Positions 7,660 to 15,011 of a stretch of DNA of 24,054 nt are shown here, one piece after another. How positions within the stretch are numbered: position 1 is the first letter of the stretch; each line of letters starts with the position of its first letter. The notes beneath the pieces are model-generated. The model was not told the origin of the DNA. It did no database searches and saw nothing but the letters and a program-made list of their open reading frames with translations. Position numbers and translations under genes: made by a program. Source of the stretch: CAZFQG01 sp964520785 (lineage in GTDB: Bacteria; Planctomycetota; Planctomycetia; Pirellulales; Thermoguttaceae); NCBI GenBank assembly GCA_964520785.1, contig CAZFQG010000093.1:1-24054 (forward strand), in the 5' to 3' direction.

Positions 7660-8654
7660 TTCATCTTCTCCCATAATAGGCAACTGCCGTCCCGCTTTGG
7701 GAAGCCGAGGCTCTTGTCTTCCAGGAGGTTGATCAGCGGTTCGCCGCGCAGCCAGCGGCGAAGATTGGCGCAGAACATCCGAGTCATATTGTCGATCCGC
7801 CATTTGCTCTGGCCGGCGACGTGGGGGGTGATGAGGACCTGGGGGAGCGTCCACAGGTCGTGCTCCGGCGGCAGCGGCTCGGGGTCCGTCACGTCCATGA
7901 CCGCCCCGGCGAGGTGGCCGCCGCGGATCGCCGCGACCAGGTCGGCCGTCACGACGAGGGAGCCTCGGGCTCCGTTGACCAAGAGCGAGTCCGGTTTCAT
8001 CAGGCCCAGGCGCGCCGCGTCGAACATCCCCCTCGTCGATTCGTTCAGCGGCAACGCGAGAATGACGACGTCGCACTCCGGCAGGACCTCGTCCAACCGG
8101 TCGTCCGGCAGAAGCGCCTCGACGTGGCCCGGCTTTTCGATCGGAAACATGTCGATTCCCAGAATCCGGACCTGAAACGGGGCGAGCACCTCCGCCAGAC
8201 GTCGACCGACGCCTCCGAAGCCGATGATTCCGACCGTCGCGCGGTGTAGATCTCGCGTGGGGCGGCGGATGAACTCCCGTTTTCGGGCGGCCTCGAGAAA
8301 AACCGGTAGGCTCCGCATCCAGGCGAGAATCAGCCCCAGCATGTGTTCGGCCACCTGATCGGCCAAGACAGCCGACGCGCTCGTAACGACGATGTCGGAG
8401 GCGATCACCTCCGGAACCAGGCAGTGGTCCATCCCGGCGGCCGACGACTGGATCCACCGCAGCCGGCCCTGCCCGACCAGGCCGGGCCAGTCGACCGGGA
8501 CCTTCGCGTGGCCGCAGAAGAGGTCCGCCTCGAAAAGGGCCTCGCCGATCTCCTCCTGCGAGGCGTTGATGATGCGGTACTCCGGGCCAACCGCCTGGAT
8601 TTCCGCGATGTGATACGGCTCAACCGGATAACAAAGGACAAGGTTCTCGGGCAT
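7656..8654 (-). CDS. D-2-hydroxyacid dehydrogenase (NAD-binding)
   Basis: The 332-residue protein matches the D-isomer-specific 2-hydroxyacid dehydrogenase family, which reduces 2-oxoacids or oxidises D-2-hydroxyacids with NAD(P). The Rossmann glycine motif GFGGVG is at residues 145-150, with Asp168 in 'ILGID' as the likely NAD-selecting acidic residue. The catalytic triad is readable as Arg230 (NGARGSL), Glu259 (DPEPLP) and His278 (ITPHVAG). Length is normal. The substrate cannot be decided among glycerate, glyoxylate, lactate or phosphoglycerate types; there is no ACT domain, so it is unlikely to be full-length SerA. No clear Shine-Dalgarno precedes the ATG. Upstream lie two MITE-like elements separating it from the PIG-L gene. 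Its last codons overlap the convergent neighbour. Confidence 0.9.
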   Translation of the reverse strand: MPENLVLCYPVEPYHIAEIQAVGPEYRIINASQEEIGEALFEADLFCGHAKVPVDWPGLVGQGRLRWIQSSAAGMDHCLVPEVIASDIVVTSASAVLADQVAEHMLGLILAWMRSLPVFLEAARKREFIRRPTRDLHRATVGIIGFGGVGRRLAEVLAPFQVRILGIDMFPIEKPGHVEALLPDDRLDEVLPECDVVILALPLNESTRGMFDAARLGLMKPDSLLVNGARGSLVVTADLVAAIRGGHLAGAVMDVTDPEPLPPEHDLWTLPQVLITPHVAGQSKWRIDNMTRMFCANLRRWLRGEPLINLLEDKSLGFPKRDGSCLLWEKMN

Positions 8655-8792
8655 GGTATGGCTTGGTGAAAAACGAGGGGGTTAGGGCGAACGCTTGCGT
8701 TGTATCGCTAATGAAACCGAGTTGCCCGCACACAGGTCTGAAAAAGGCTACGACGGTGACTCCAAGGATCCCCCCAACGGGCCAGCAGGTAA

Positions 8793-8954
8793 TAGCCTGA
8801 CAGGCTGTCAAAAAAGGTCCGTCCGGGGCTGTTTCAACCTTGCTCAATGTTGCCCGAGAGGCCACAACGCGCGCATATCCGCCGATTTTTCAAATCAACG
8901 GATATGGGGGAAACCTCCTTTTTCCGGCGCAGCCTGTTTTTCAACAGGCTGCTA
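8793..8954. mobile_element. MITE-like element 1, TA-flanked, hairpin ends
   Basis: This 158-bp non-coding segment lies between two TA dinucleotides (8793-8794 and 8953-8954). The right end is a perfect 10-bp hairpin, GCAGCCTGTT-TTTC-AACAGGCTGC (8929-8952). The left end carries AGCCTG-A-CAGGCT (8794-8806). Inside the ends, CAGGCTG followed by AAAAAAGG at the left is mirrored by CCTTTTT and CAGCCTG at the right. An internal stem pairs CATATCCG (8874-8881) with CGGATATG (8899-8906). This is the architecture of a miniature inverted-repeat element mobilised in trans. The parent IS family is not shown; TA target use suggests an IS630/Tc1-mariner-like enzyme. Confidence 0.6.
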
Positions 8955-9060
8955 GTGCGTTGTCAACACTAAGGTTTTGGTTAGCAGCACGCCCAAGTAC
9001 CGCAATCGACCGGATGAAACCGAAACCTCAACCCCAATTCCTGCGTTTGACAAAGCACTA
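8953..9060. mobile_element. MITE-like element 2, TA-flanked, abutting element 1
   Basis: The ends TAGTGCGTTGTCAA (8953-8966) and, reading the opposite strand from 9060, TAGTGCTTTGTCAA differ at one of 14 positions. Subterminal AGGTTTTGGTT (8972-8982) is roughly mirrored by the complement of AACCGAAACCT (9018-9028). It has no ORF of its own. The element shares the TA at 8953-8954 with element 1, implying one inserted at the edge of the other. It ends about 28 bp from the PIG-L stop codon and may affect that gene's termination. Confidence 0.6.
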
Positions 9061-9087
9061 AGCTACTTCTTGTCGGGATCGTTGGGG

Positions 9088-9852
9088 CTATTCTTTAACA
9101 AGGAATTCCGCCAGTTCCTCTTGAATCAACGGGTCCTTCTGGAAGCCGCCGCCAAGGTGCTGCCAGTAGACTTCGGCGAATTCGACCCCGACGCTCTTGC
9201 CGAGTTCGCGGTTGTACTTCTCCATTTCACCGAAGAAGTCGTCCATCTTGTGCATCACCCGCATCAGCTCGATCTGCGACTCATGGTGTTTCAGCATCCG
9301 CATTTTCGCTTCCATCGTCGAGGTAATGTCGACGAAGAAGTGGGGGGGCGTGATGGGGGCTCCGAGGGTATCGGAGAAGCCCAAAGGGGCCGTGTGGTAC
9401 AACAGGGGGGTGATGTCGAGTTCCTTCTCCTCGCAGGGGACGTTCGGCAGCGACGCGACGATGGCGGCCGATTCGACGATCTGGCAGGTCGTCCGGTGGT
9501 CGGTGTGGTAATCGAACGGCAGGTGCGTCATGACGATGCCGGCCTTGACCTTGCGGATCAGATTCGTCGTCGCGATACGGATCGCCTCGTCGTCGAAGAG
9601 ATAGCCGTCGCGCCGGTCGAAGCAGTAGTACTCGGCGTCCAGTTCGGCCGCCGCCTTCTTTGCTTCTTCCTTCCGCTGGGCGATCGTCTTCTCCTCGGTG
9701 GAATTGATCCCCCCCATGCCGCCGGCCGTCATCGTCGAGATGACGATCTTATATCCCTTGTCCTTGAGCATCTTCAGCGACCCGGCGCAGAATGCCTCGG
9801 TGTCGTCGGGGTGGGCGTGTACAATTAGAATCGTTTTATTGAATCGTGACAT
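9088..9852 (-). CDS. PIG-L family zinc-dependent N-acetylglucosamine-type deacetylase
   Basis: The 254-residue protein carries the PIG-L/LmbE signature HAHPDDTE at residues 12-19 (His14, Asp16, Asp17) and the second metal/catalytic block HLPFDYHTDH at 110-119. The family removes acetyl groups from GlcNAc-containing glycolipids, mycothiol or bacillithiol precursors, or oligosaccharides such as diacetylchitobiose; the substrate is not decidable here. I start it at the ATG at 9852 (MSRFNKTILIV) because GGAAGA lies upstream at good spacing and the family begins just before this strand; an upstream in-frame start at 9924 would add 24 poorly conserved residues. It lies downstream of pfp on the same strand across a repeat-rich 259-bp gap, so cotranscription is uncertain. 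Confidence 0.9.
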   Translation of the reverse strand: MSRFNKTILIVHAHPDDTEAFCAGSLKMLKDKGYKIVISTMTAGGMGGINSTEEKTIAQRKEEAKKAAAELDAEYYCFDRRDGYLFDDEAIRIATTNLIRKVKAGIVMTHLPFDYHTDHRTTCQIVESAAIVASLPNVPCEEKELDITPLLYHTAPLGFSDTLGAPITPPHFFVDITSTMEAKMRMLKHHESQIELMRVMHKMDDFFGEMEKYNRELGKSVGVEFAEVYWQHLGGGFQKDPLIQEELAEFLVKE

Positions 9853-9954
9853 GAATCTTCCAAATCTCGTGCAGGTCGGAGTTGGATCAACGTGGTCCAC
9901 CGCTGGAACGCGGCTGGGCTCCATGTTGCCGTCTTCTTCTACTTCCGTTGTGAC

Positions 9955-10035
9955 GCCCTTTCAGGGCTTTCTTGCATTCTAGTCCCGACGACCCAGGGCG
10001 TTGCCCCGAGCTGACATGTTCGGCCCCTTCGGGGC
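9955..10035. repeat. Triple-hairpin intergenic repeat
   Basis: Three short GC hairpins, each with a 3-nt loop, follow one another: GCCCT-TTC-AGGGC (9955-9967), GGGC-GTT-GCCC (9996-10006) and GCCCC-TTC-GGGGC (10023-10035). This layout resembles a dispersed extragenic repeat I recall from planctomycete genomes, whose chance translations give 'PGRCPxLxCxAPSG'-like peptides. That is a recollection, not a search result. It sits between pfp and the PIG-L gene and could act as a weak terminator or mRNA stabiliser. Confidence 0.55.
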
Positions 10036-10040
10036 ATTTC

Positions 10041-10089
10041 TCACTTCTCACTCCTCACTCCTCACTCCTCACTCCTCACTCCTCACTCA
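10041..10089. repeat. Heptamer tandem repeat (TCACTCC)n
   Basis: Seven consecutive 7-bp units occupy this stretch. Five are exact TCACTCC (10048-10082), flanked by TCACTTC and TCACTCA. It lies just downstream of the pfp stop codon on the minus strand. The unit is not a multiple of three and the stretch is outside genes. It is a likely slippage-prone minisatellite. Confidence 0.85.
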
Positions 10090-10111
10090 CTTCTGCCTTC
10101 TGCCTCCCGCC

Positions 10112-11317
10112 TCACTTCTTCACGAACTTCTTCTCCAGCTCCACATACTCCGGAATCTCTCCGATCAGCGGCCGCAGGTACTCCAGCGCCTTTTCCGTGA
10201 CGAAGTTGCCTCGCTCGTTGATGAAATCCTCCGGCATCGCCTTGGCGCGAACGGCGACGTTCTCCAGCGGCTCCTTGTCGAATTCGATCGTGTACGGATC
10301 GCTGCTCGTCCGCTTCATGGCGACCATGTACCCGGAGACCCCTTCCGCCGCCAGCTTGACCGCTTCCCGCCCGCACTGGTAGGCCTCTTCCAGGTCGGTG
10401 GGGGACGCCCGGTCGATCGCCGACATGATCAGCGACTCGGTGATCTGGAATTCGCCGCGGGCGCCGGTCGCGTCGGCGAGCATCCGGTGGACGTTGAGGC
10501 CGACACTGGCCCCCCCCATCGCGCCGAACTCCACATTGCTGAAGGCGTCCTTCGTCTGGGACGCGCTCACCGGCGTGCCGTCCGGGTAGAGCAGCCCTTC
10601 GCTCACCACGATCGAAACCCAACCATACTTCTCGATGCAAGCATGGGCATCTTCCAGGAATTCCTCTTTTTCAAAACGCCGCTCGGGGCAGTAGATCAAG
10701 TGCGGCGGGTCGTCCTCCTTCCGCTTGACTACCGCCGTCGCGGCGGCGAGCCAGCCGGCGTCCCGGCCGATCGTCTGGTAGATGACGAACTGGTCGACCT
10801 TTTGCATGTCCCGCGCCAGCCAACCGGCCTGGAGTACGCTCAAGGCGTTGCACCGCGCGGCGGAAGGAAAGCCGGGCGTGTGGTCCGTTCCGAAGAGGTC
10901 GTTATCCACCGTCTTGGGAATGCCCACGCCGATCAATTCGTACCCCTGTTCGCGGCAGTACATTTCCACGCGGTGGATCGTGTCCATCGTGTCGTTGCCG
11001 CCGATGAGGAAGAAATAGCGGATGTCGTATTTCTTCAGGGCGTCCAGAATGCGCGGGAAATCGTCGTAGTCGAGCTTGTACCGGGAAGAACCCAGCGCCG
11101 ACGACGGCGTCGAACGCAGGCCCCGGATGACCGCCTCGCTCTGGGCGGACAGGTCGAACAGCCGGTCCTCCATCAGGCCGGTAATCCCGAAGCTCATTCC
11201 GTAGACGTCGACGACGTTCTCGAACACCTCCGCTCCCTCAATCACTCCGGCCAGGCTCGAGTTGATCACCGAAGTGGGCCCCCCCGATTGTCCGATTACC
11301 GCGTTTCCTTTGAGCAT
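10112..11317 (-). CDS. pfp: Diphosphate (PPi)-type 6-phosphofructokinase
   Basis: The 401-residue protein belongs to the phosphofructokinase family, phosphorylating fructose 6-phosphate to the 1,6-bisphosphate. The N-terminal 'IGQSGGPTSVIN' (8-19) is the phosphoryl-donor loop. GGND at 106-109 has an Asp where ATP enzymes carry Gly (GGDG). PKTVDND at 134-140 has the Lys typical of PPi enzymes instead of the Gly in PGTIDND. Both point to pyrophosphate rather than ATP as donor and hence to a reversible glycolytic/gluconeogenic step. The ATG is preceded by GGGAGAGG. A CBM9-like gene lies 64 bp upstream on the same strand across a heptamer repeat. Donor preference is inferred from these residues; a non-canonical substrate such as sedoheptulose 7-phosphate is possible in this family. 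Confidence 0.92.
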   Translation of the reverse strand: MLKGNAVIGQSGGPTSVINSSLAGVIEGAEVFENVVDVYGMSFGITGLMEDRLFDLSAQSEAVIRGLRSTPSSALGSSRYKLDYDDFPRILDALKKYDIRYFFLIGGNDTMDTIHRVEMYCREQGYELIGVGIPKTVDNDLFGTDHTPGFPSAARCNALSVLQAGWLARDMQKVDQFVIYQTIGRDAGWLAAATAVVKRKEDDPPHLIYCPERRFEKEEFLEDAHACIEKYGWVSIVVSEGLLYPDGTPVSASQTKDAFSNVEFGAMGGASVGLNVHRMLADATGARGEFQITESLIMSAIDRASPTDLEEAYQCGREAVKLAAEGVSGYMVAMKRTSSDPYTIEFDKEPLENVAVRAKAMPEDFINERGNFVTEKALEYLRPLIGEIPEYVELEKKFVKK

Positions 11318-11340
11318 TCGCCTCTCCCTTTCCTATTCAC

Positions 11341-11361
11341 CAACCACCAACCACCAACCAC
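11341..11361. repeat. Heptamer tandem repeat (CAACCAC)3
   Basis: Three exact copies of CAACCAC, followed by a degenerate TGGCCAC, lie in the 64-bp gap upstream of pfp. Like the array downstream of pfp the unit is 7 bp, but the sequence is unrelated. Confidence 0.8.
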
Positions 11362-11381
11362 TGGCCACCAATCGCTATTCC

Positions 11382-12029
11382 CTACTCGAACTCCAACTCG
11401 CCGAAAAAGTCCGGCTGATGGTAATCCGGCTCCGGCGTGTCAATCGGACTCCACGTGACGAAGTGCGGCGTGGGCGTGTTCTCGGCGCACTTGAACAAAT
11501 TCGCGCGAAACACGCGGCCGGAGAGTTCACTCCCACTCGGAAGTTCAAGAAGCGAAAGGGGGATGGCCTCGACGAGGTTCCACTCGAAATCCCCCACCTT
11601 CACTGCGAAGGGCTCCGAACCCAAGGACGATCGCCGCCGAATCCGCGCGATCGATTCCGGGTCGATCACTCGGCTGTCCGCCCGGCAACTCCCGCGGCCG
11701 ACGAGCATCGTACCGATGCAGTTGCATTCGAGGTTGTAGTACAGCCCGGGCCGCGGCGAAAAGAACAGCTCCACGCAGCAATCGGTGCAGACCGATTCGT
11801 TGGATTGGGTCCGCTCGGCCAGGATCTCCTTCTCGCGGACGCGGAACTTCAGCAGCAGCTCGTCCTCGGTGTACCCCAGCGAAAAGCTCAGTTCGGGCTT
11901 GTAGGGAAAGGCCGGCCAGTTGATCGTGTCGATCGGCTCATGGCGCAGCGAATCCAACGCGGAGCTAATAAGTTCAAGTGATGGTTGCGGGGACGGAAGA
12001 TCGACTTTGCTAATAATAGTCCGCTTCAT
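11382..12029 (-). CDS. Carbohydrate-binding family 9-like (DOMON-type) protein
   Basis: The 215-residue protein resembles CBM9-like proteins. 'DTINWPAFPYKPELSFSLGY' opens the beta-sandwich, 'DELLLKFRVREKEILAE' follows, and the conserved 'DCCVELFFSPRPGLYYNLE' with 'NCIGTML' forms the core, ending in an 'IPLSLLELP' block. Related domains bind sugar ends; free-standing copies like this are common in Bacteroidetes and planctomycetes and have no proven role. No signal peptide is visible, so it is either cytosolic or the export signal is missed. The start at 12029 (MKRTIISKV) is favoured by GAGGG nine bases upstream over another in-frame ATG at 12047. It lies upstream of pfp on the same strand, 64 bp away, and the two may be cotranscribed. 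Confidence 0.75.
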   Translation of the reverse strand: MKRTIISKVDLPSPQPSLELISSALDSLRHEPIDTINWPAFPYKPELSFSLGYTEDELLLKFRVREKEILAERTQSNESVCTDCCVELFFSPRPGLYYNLECNCIGTMLVGRGSCRADSRVIDPESIARIRRRSSLGSEPFAVKVGDFEWNLVEAIPLSLLELPSGSELSGRVFRANLFKCAENTPTPHFVTWSPIDTPEPDYHQPDFFGELEFE

Positions 12030-12060
12030 GGGCGGAAACCCTCGCATTCGGGAACTGTCA

Positions 12061-12113
12061 AAAACAAAAAACCCCCCTTGACTGCGCTAAATTTTATTCC
12101 CACTAAAGGGGGG
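12061..12113 (-). terminator. Intrinsic terminator of the pRiA4b-like gene
   Basis: Read on the minus strand, an 8-bp stem (CCCCCCTT from 12113-12106 pairing with AAGGGGGG from 12079-12072, 26-nt loop) runs straight into a T6-G-T5 tract. It lies about 100 bases past the stop codon at 12214. On the plus strand no U-tract follows, so the direction is clear. It separates this gene from the CBM9-like/pfp group. Confidence 0.7.
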
Positions 12114-12213
12114 AATTGGTCGTGGGGACGGGCTCATTTTATTGGACACCCGGCATTTGTCAACACGCGATCCCTTCGGCAATCGAGCCCGGTCGCCGTG
12201 CCGTCCACCGGGT

Positions 12214-13392
12214 CTAAAGGCCCTGGCGCATCAACTTCGTGGCCTGTTCGGGATGGAACTTTTCGGGATCAAACCGCCCGCCGACCCAATCGAGCACGTC
12301 CTCATGATCCGGGTGGTTCGAATCCTCGATTGCCTCCAGGAGCCCCTCGTAACCGAAAGCGCCGCCGCAATCCTCCGGCGGACAGGCCCGCGCGCCGGCG
12401 ACGCAAACCGGGAATCGGGCACCCGATTCCGCGTCCACCGTGCGTTCGAACAGGACATCGTGCATCCAACCATCGCCGAAATCATATTCGTACCGGAAAC
12501 GGAATGACCTTCCCTCCTTAGGGAGTAGTTTGCTCAACTTGGTGCGTCCTGAGTCGACCACATCCGCCGCCGACCAGCCGTCATTGAGCAGCCCCGGATC
12601 GCCGTAAAGCTCGCCGCCGATCTCGAACTGGTACAGATGGCAATTCATCCAGCCCATGGACGCTTGAATATGGCGGTGCAGTTCGTCCAGAGTGCAATCC
12701 TCGACCTGAATCCGTCTCCAGACGGCCGGGTGGACATCCTTCAGCGTGAGTTTGAACTGGTAGACTTCGCGAGAACCGGCAGCCTTCTTCCGTCTTGCCG
12801 TGCCGGATCGTCCCTTCATCGGCTTGGTCTCCATCGGCAGAGACGTAACAATCCCGTACCGGGCCTTCGCTGCGCGGTAACTATCGTTAAACATCCGTTT
12901 GGCTCCGGCCCCGAAGGTAATAACCACATCGGGCATGGATACCAGGCCGTCATAGATGATTTTTCCCTGGAACGGGAGGAGTACCGCGCCGACCAGCCTC
13001 GGCACATAGGAACCGATCACTTCCGGCAAAGGGTCTACCAGCCCAAGCACGCCGTAAGGAATCGTACCATTCTCGGAATGGAGAAATACGGTGTACTTCT
13101 TGAGGAAACGGGAAACGGTGAACTTGCCCACGACGGCGTGCTTCCAGCTTTCGACGATGTCCAATTCATTGCGCGACAACTTGAACGGGTTCTCGGCAAC
13201 GAACTCGTCGATCAGCTCGCGCCGCTGAAATAGAGCATCGCGGACGGCGGCCCGTTTCGCCGGGGCCCACCGCTCGTATTCCTCCGGCGTTTTCAGCTCG
13301 CCCGGGATAATCTCTAGGCGCTCGTTGACGTAACAGAGGAGTGCCGCGTAGAGCTTGTAAAACAGTTTGCATTCCGACTCTGGCAGTTGCAT
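12214..13392 (-). CDS. Plasmid pRiA4b ORF-3-like protein with extra N-terminal domain
   Basis: The 392-residue product has two parts joined by a basic linker (about 190-208, 'KGRSGTARRKK'). The C-terminal part (about 210-389) is a pRiA4b ORF-3-like domain: 'VYQFKLTLKDVHPAVWRRIQ', 'LHRHIQASMGWMNCHLYQFE', 'YEYDFGDGWMHDVLFE' and 'CPPEDCGGAFGYEGLLEAI'. The function of this widespread domain is not established. The N-terminal 190 residues are helical in character ('LFYKLYAALLCYVNERLEII') and I do not recognise them as a named family. The start at 13392 is supported by AAAGGAA about seven bases upstream; longer in-frame starts lack this. It is divergent from the sugar porter and has its own terminator. 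The function is unknown. Confidence 0.82.
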   Translation of the reverse strand: MQLPESECKLFYKLYAALLCYVNERLEIIPGELKTPEEYERWAPAKRAAVRDALFQRRELIDEFVAENPFKLSRNELDIVESWKHAVVGKFTVSRFLKKYTVFLHSENGTIPYGVLGLVDPLPEVIGSYVPRLVGAVLLPFQGKIIYDGLVSMPDVVITFGAGAKRMFNDSYRAAKARYGIVTSLPMETKPMKGRSGTARRKKAAGSREVYQFKLTLKDVHPAVWRRIQVEDCTLDELHRHIQASMGWMNCHLYQFEIGGELYGDPGLLNDGWSAADVVDSGRTKLSKLLPKEGRSFRFRYEYDFGDGWMHDVLFERTVDAESGARFPVCVAGARACPPEDCGGAFGYEGLLEAIEDSNHPDHEDVLDWVGGRFDPEKFHPEQATKLMRQGL

Positions 13393-13560
13393 GGCGGTTC
13401 CTTTCGTTCCTTCCCTTGCTCTCTCGGTTCGGGGCGCACATCCCTTCGACGACCGGCGTCTTCTCGCTCGGCCGGCGGATTCGATCTTGCAGCCGCCTAA
13501 TGGTAGCAATTGCCGGATAAGGTCGTCAAGCACCACTGGAACGGGGGGAAGGGGCTGCAC

Positions 13561-13592
13561 GGAACCGGTTCCGGCGGTTAGAATGAACCGCC
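13561..13592 (+). promoter_or_regulatory. Paired palindromes upstream of the sugar porter
   Basis: GGAACCGGTTCC (13561-13572) is a perfect 12-bp palindrome. It is followed directly by GGCGGTT-AGAATG-AACCGCC (13573-13592), a 7-bp inverted repeat. The spacer of the second overlaps TAGAAT (13579-13584), which could be a -10 box, so repressor binding there would block transcription. A matching -35 box is poor. It lies 33 bases before the ATG at 13625 in the divergent region. Confidence 0.45.
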
Positions 13593-13624
13593 GCTTTACC
13601 CCGATTCAGAAAGGAAGAAATCGC

Positions 13625-14986
13625 ATGACCAAAAGACTCTTCTTCGCGTCGATCGTCGCGGCCCTCGGCGGGCTGCTTTTCGGTTTCGATACGGCCGTGA
13701 TTTCCGGAGCGGAAGGGACGCTTGAGATGCTTTTTGCTTCCCAGTACGCTACCCTAAGCGCGTACTTGGGTAACGAGGGGTTCTGGCACGGGTTTCTCGT
13801 TGCCAGCGCGCTCTTGGGAACGATCGTAGGATCGGTCCTTTTCGGAAGACCGGCGGATTGGGTGGGACGGCGGACGGTTTTGTTCTGGCTGGCCGGGCTG
13901 TATTTCGTCTCGGCCGTCGGCAGTGCCCTGGCCTGGGACGCGTGGTCCTTCATCCTCTTCCGCTTTATCGGAGGATTGGGGGTCGGGGGCGCATCGGTCG
14001 TCTCCCCCATGTACATCGCCGAGATCGCTCCCGCCGGATTCCGCGGCCGAATGGTCGCGCTGGTCCAACTGAACATCGTCCTTGGAATTCTACTGGCCTA
14101 CCTGTCGAACTACCTGATTGCCGCGATGGACCTGGGACCGCTCGAGTGGCGCTGGATGTTCGGAGTCGAGGCCTTTCCGGCCGCCGCGTTCGGGCTTCTG
14201 CTGTTTACGAATCCGTTGAGCCCGCGGTGGTTGGTCGCCCAGGGGCGGATCGGGGAAGCCAAGACCGTCTTGGCGGAAGTGGGGACCGATTCCGGCAGAA
14301 TCGATGAGGAAATCGCCGCGATCGAGGCATCGCTGGAAACGGAGGGCCAAGGGGATGCCGAGTGTTTCTTCCAGCGCAAATACGCGGCGCCCATTCTGCT
14401 GGCGGTGACGATCGCGGCCTTCAATCAGTTATCCGGCATCAACGCGCTGATCTACTATACCAAACGCATTTTCGAGATGGCCGGCGCCTCCGGCGCGTCC
14501 GCGTTGCAGCAATCGGTCGTGATCGGCGGAGTCAACCTGGTCTTCACGATGGCCGCGCTCTTGGTGATCGACCACTTCGGGCGGAAGAAGCTCATGATCG
14601 TCGGCTCGATCGGGTATATCGTGAGCCTGAGCGTGACCGCGGCGGCGTTCTATTGGAATGTCGGCGGGTGGGTCGTCCTGGTAAGCCTCATCGTCTTCAT
14701 CGCCTCGCACGCGTTCGGGCAAGGGGCCGTGATTTGGGTTTTCATCGGCGAGATATTTCCCAACAGGGTCCGCGCCAGGGGACAGGCTCTGGGGAGCTTC
14801 ACCCACTGGATCATGGCGGCCGCCATTTCCTGGACGTTTCCGATGATCGCCGCCAAATCCGGAGCCGCGATCTTCGCGTTTTACGCCGCATGCATGGTCG
14901 GCCAGTTGATCTGGGTCCTCACGGTGATGCCGGAGACGAAGGGGGTTCCGCTCGAAGAAATCCAACGCAAGCTGGGGATCAAATAG
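13625..14986 (+). CDS. MFS sugar porter family transporter
   Basis: The 453-residue protein has about twelve hydrophobic segments and the sugar porter signatures. These are 'ALGGLLFGFDTAVISGAE' at the N-terminus, 'GRPADWVGRR' (74-83), 'RFIGGLGVGGASVVSPMYIA' (113-132), QLSGINA (268-274, the sugar-binding motif on helix 7), 'GEIFPNRVRARGQ' and PETKG (436-440). It is probably an inner-membrane H+- or Na+-coupled monosaccharide importer resembling XylE/GalP-type carriers; the sugar is not determined. The start at 13625 has AAGGAAG upstream; an in-frame ATG at 13583 falls within the palindromic region. It is convergent with the DUF1559 gene, with 25 bp between the stop codons. Confidence 0.93.
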   Translation: MTKRLFFASIVAALGGLLFGFDTAVISGAEGTLEMLFASQYATLSAYLGNEGFWHGFLVASALLGTIVGSVLFGRPADWVGRRTVLFWLAGLYFVSAVGSALAWDAWSFILFRFIGGLGVGGASVVSPMYIAEIAPAGFRGRMVALVQLNIVLGILLAYLSNYLIAAMDLGPLEWRWMFGVEAFPAAAFGLLLFTNPLSPRWLVAQGRIGEAKTVLAEVGTDSGRIDEEIAAIEASLETEGQGDAECFFQRKYAAPILLAVTIAAFNQLSGINALIYYTKRIFEMAGASGASALQQSVVIGGVNLVFTMAALLVIDHFGRKKLMIVGSIGYIVSLSVTAAAFYWNVGGWVVLVSLIVFIASHAFGQGAVIWVFIGEIFPNRVRARGQALGSFTHWIMAAAISWTFPMIAAKSGAAIFAFYAACMVGQLIWVLTVMPETKGVPLEEIQRKLGIK

Positions 14987-15011
14987 CCGAACCGCGGCGA
15001 CGGAAGTTCAA

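Noticed and set aside
6340..8457. A 705-codon open frame on the minus strand across the squalene-cyclase-like gene and the dehydrogenase
   Set aside because: It is rich in Arg, Pro and Gly with no recognisable domain, and it overlaps two well-supported genes. This is typical of antisense frames in GC-rich DNA.
8655..8792. A promoter or RNA gene upstream of the dehydrogenase
   Set aside because: No convincing -35/-10 pair, tRNA fold or ORF could be supported in this stretch.
9052..9087. C-terminal extension of the PIG-L protein into MITE element 2
   Set aside because: The PIG-L stop at 9088 lies outside the element, and the protein has normal family length.
10041..10089. Possible CRISPR array
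   Set aside because: The repeat unit is only 7 bp with no spacers, and no cas genes are present.
10001..11458. A 485-codon plus-strand frame across pfp
   Set aside because: It runs through hairpin and heptamer repeats and opposes a clear phosphofructokinase; its translation has no family character.
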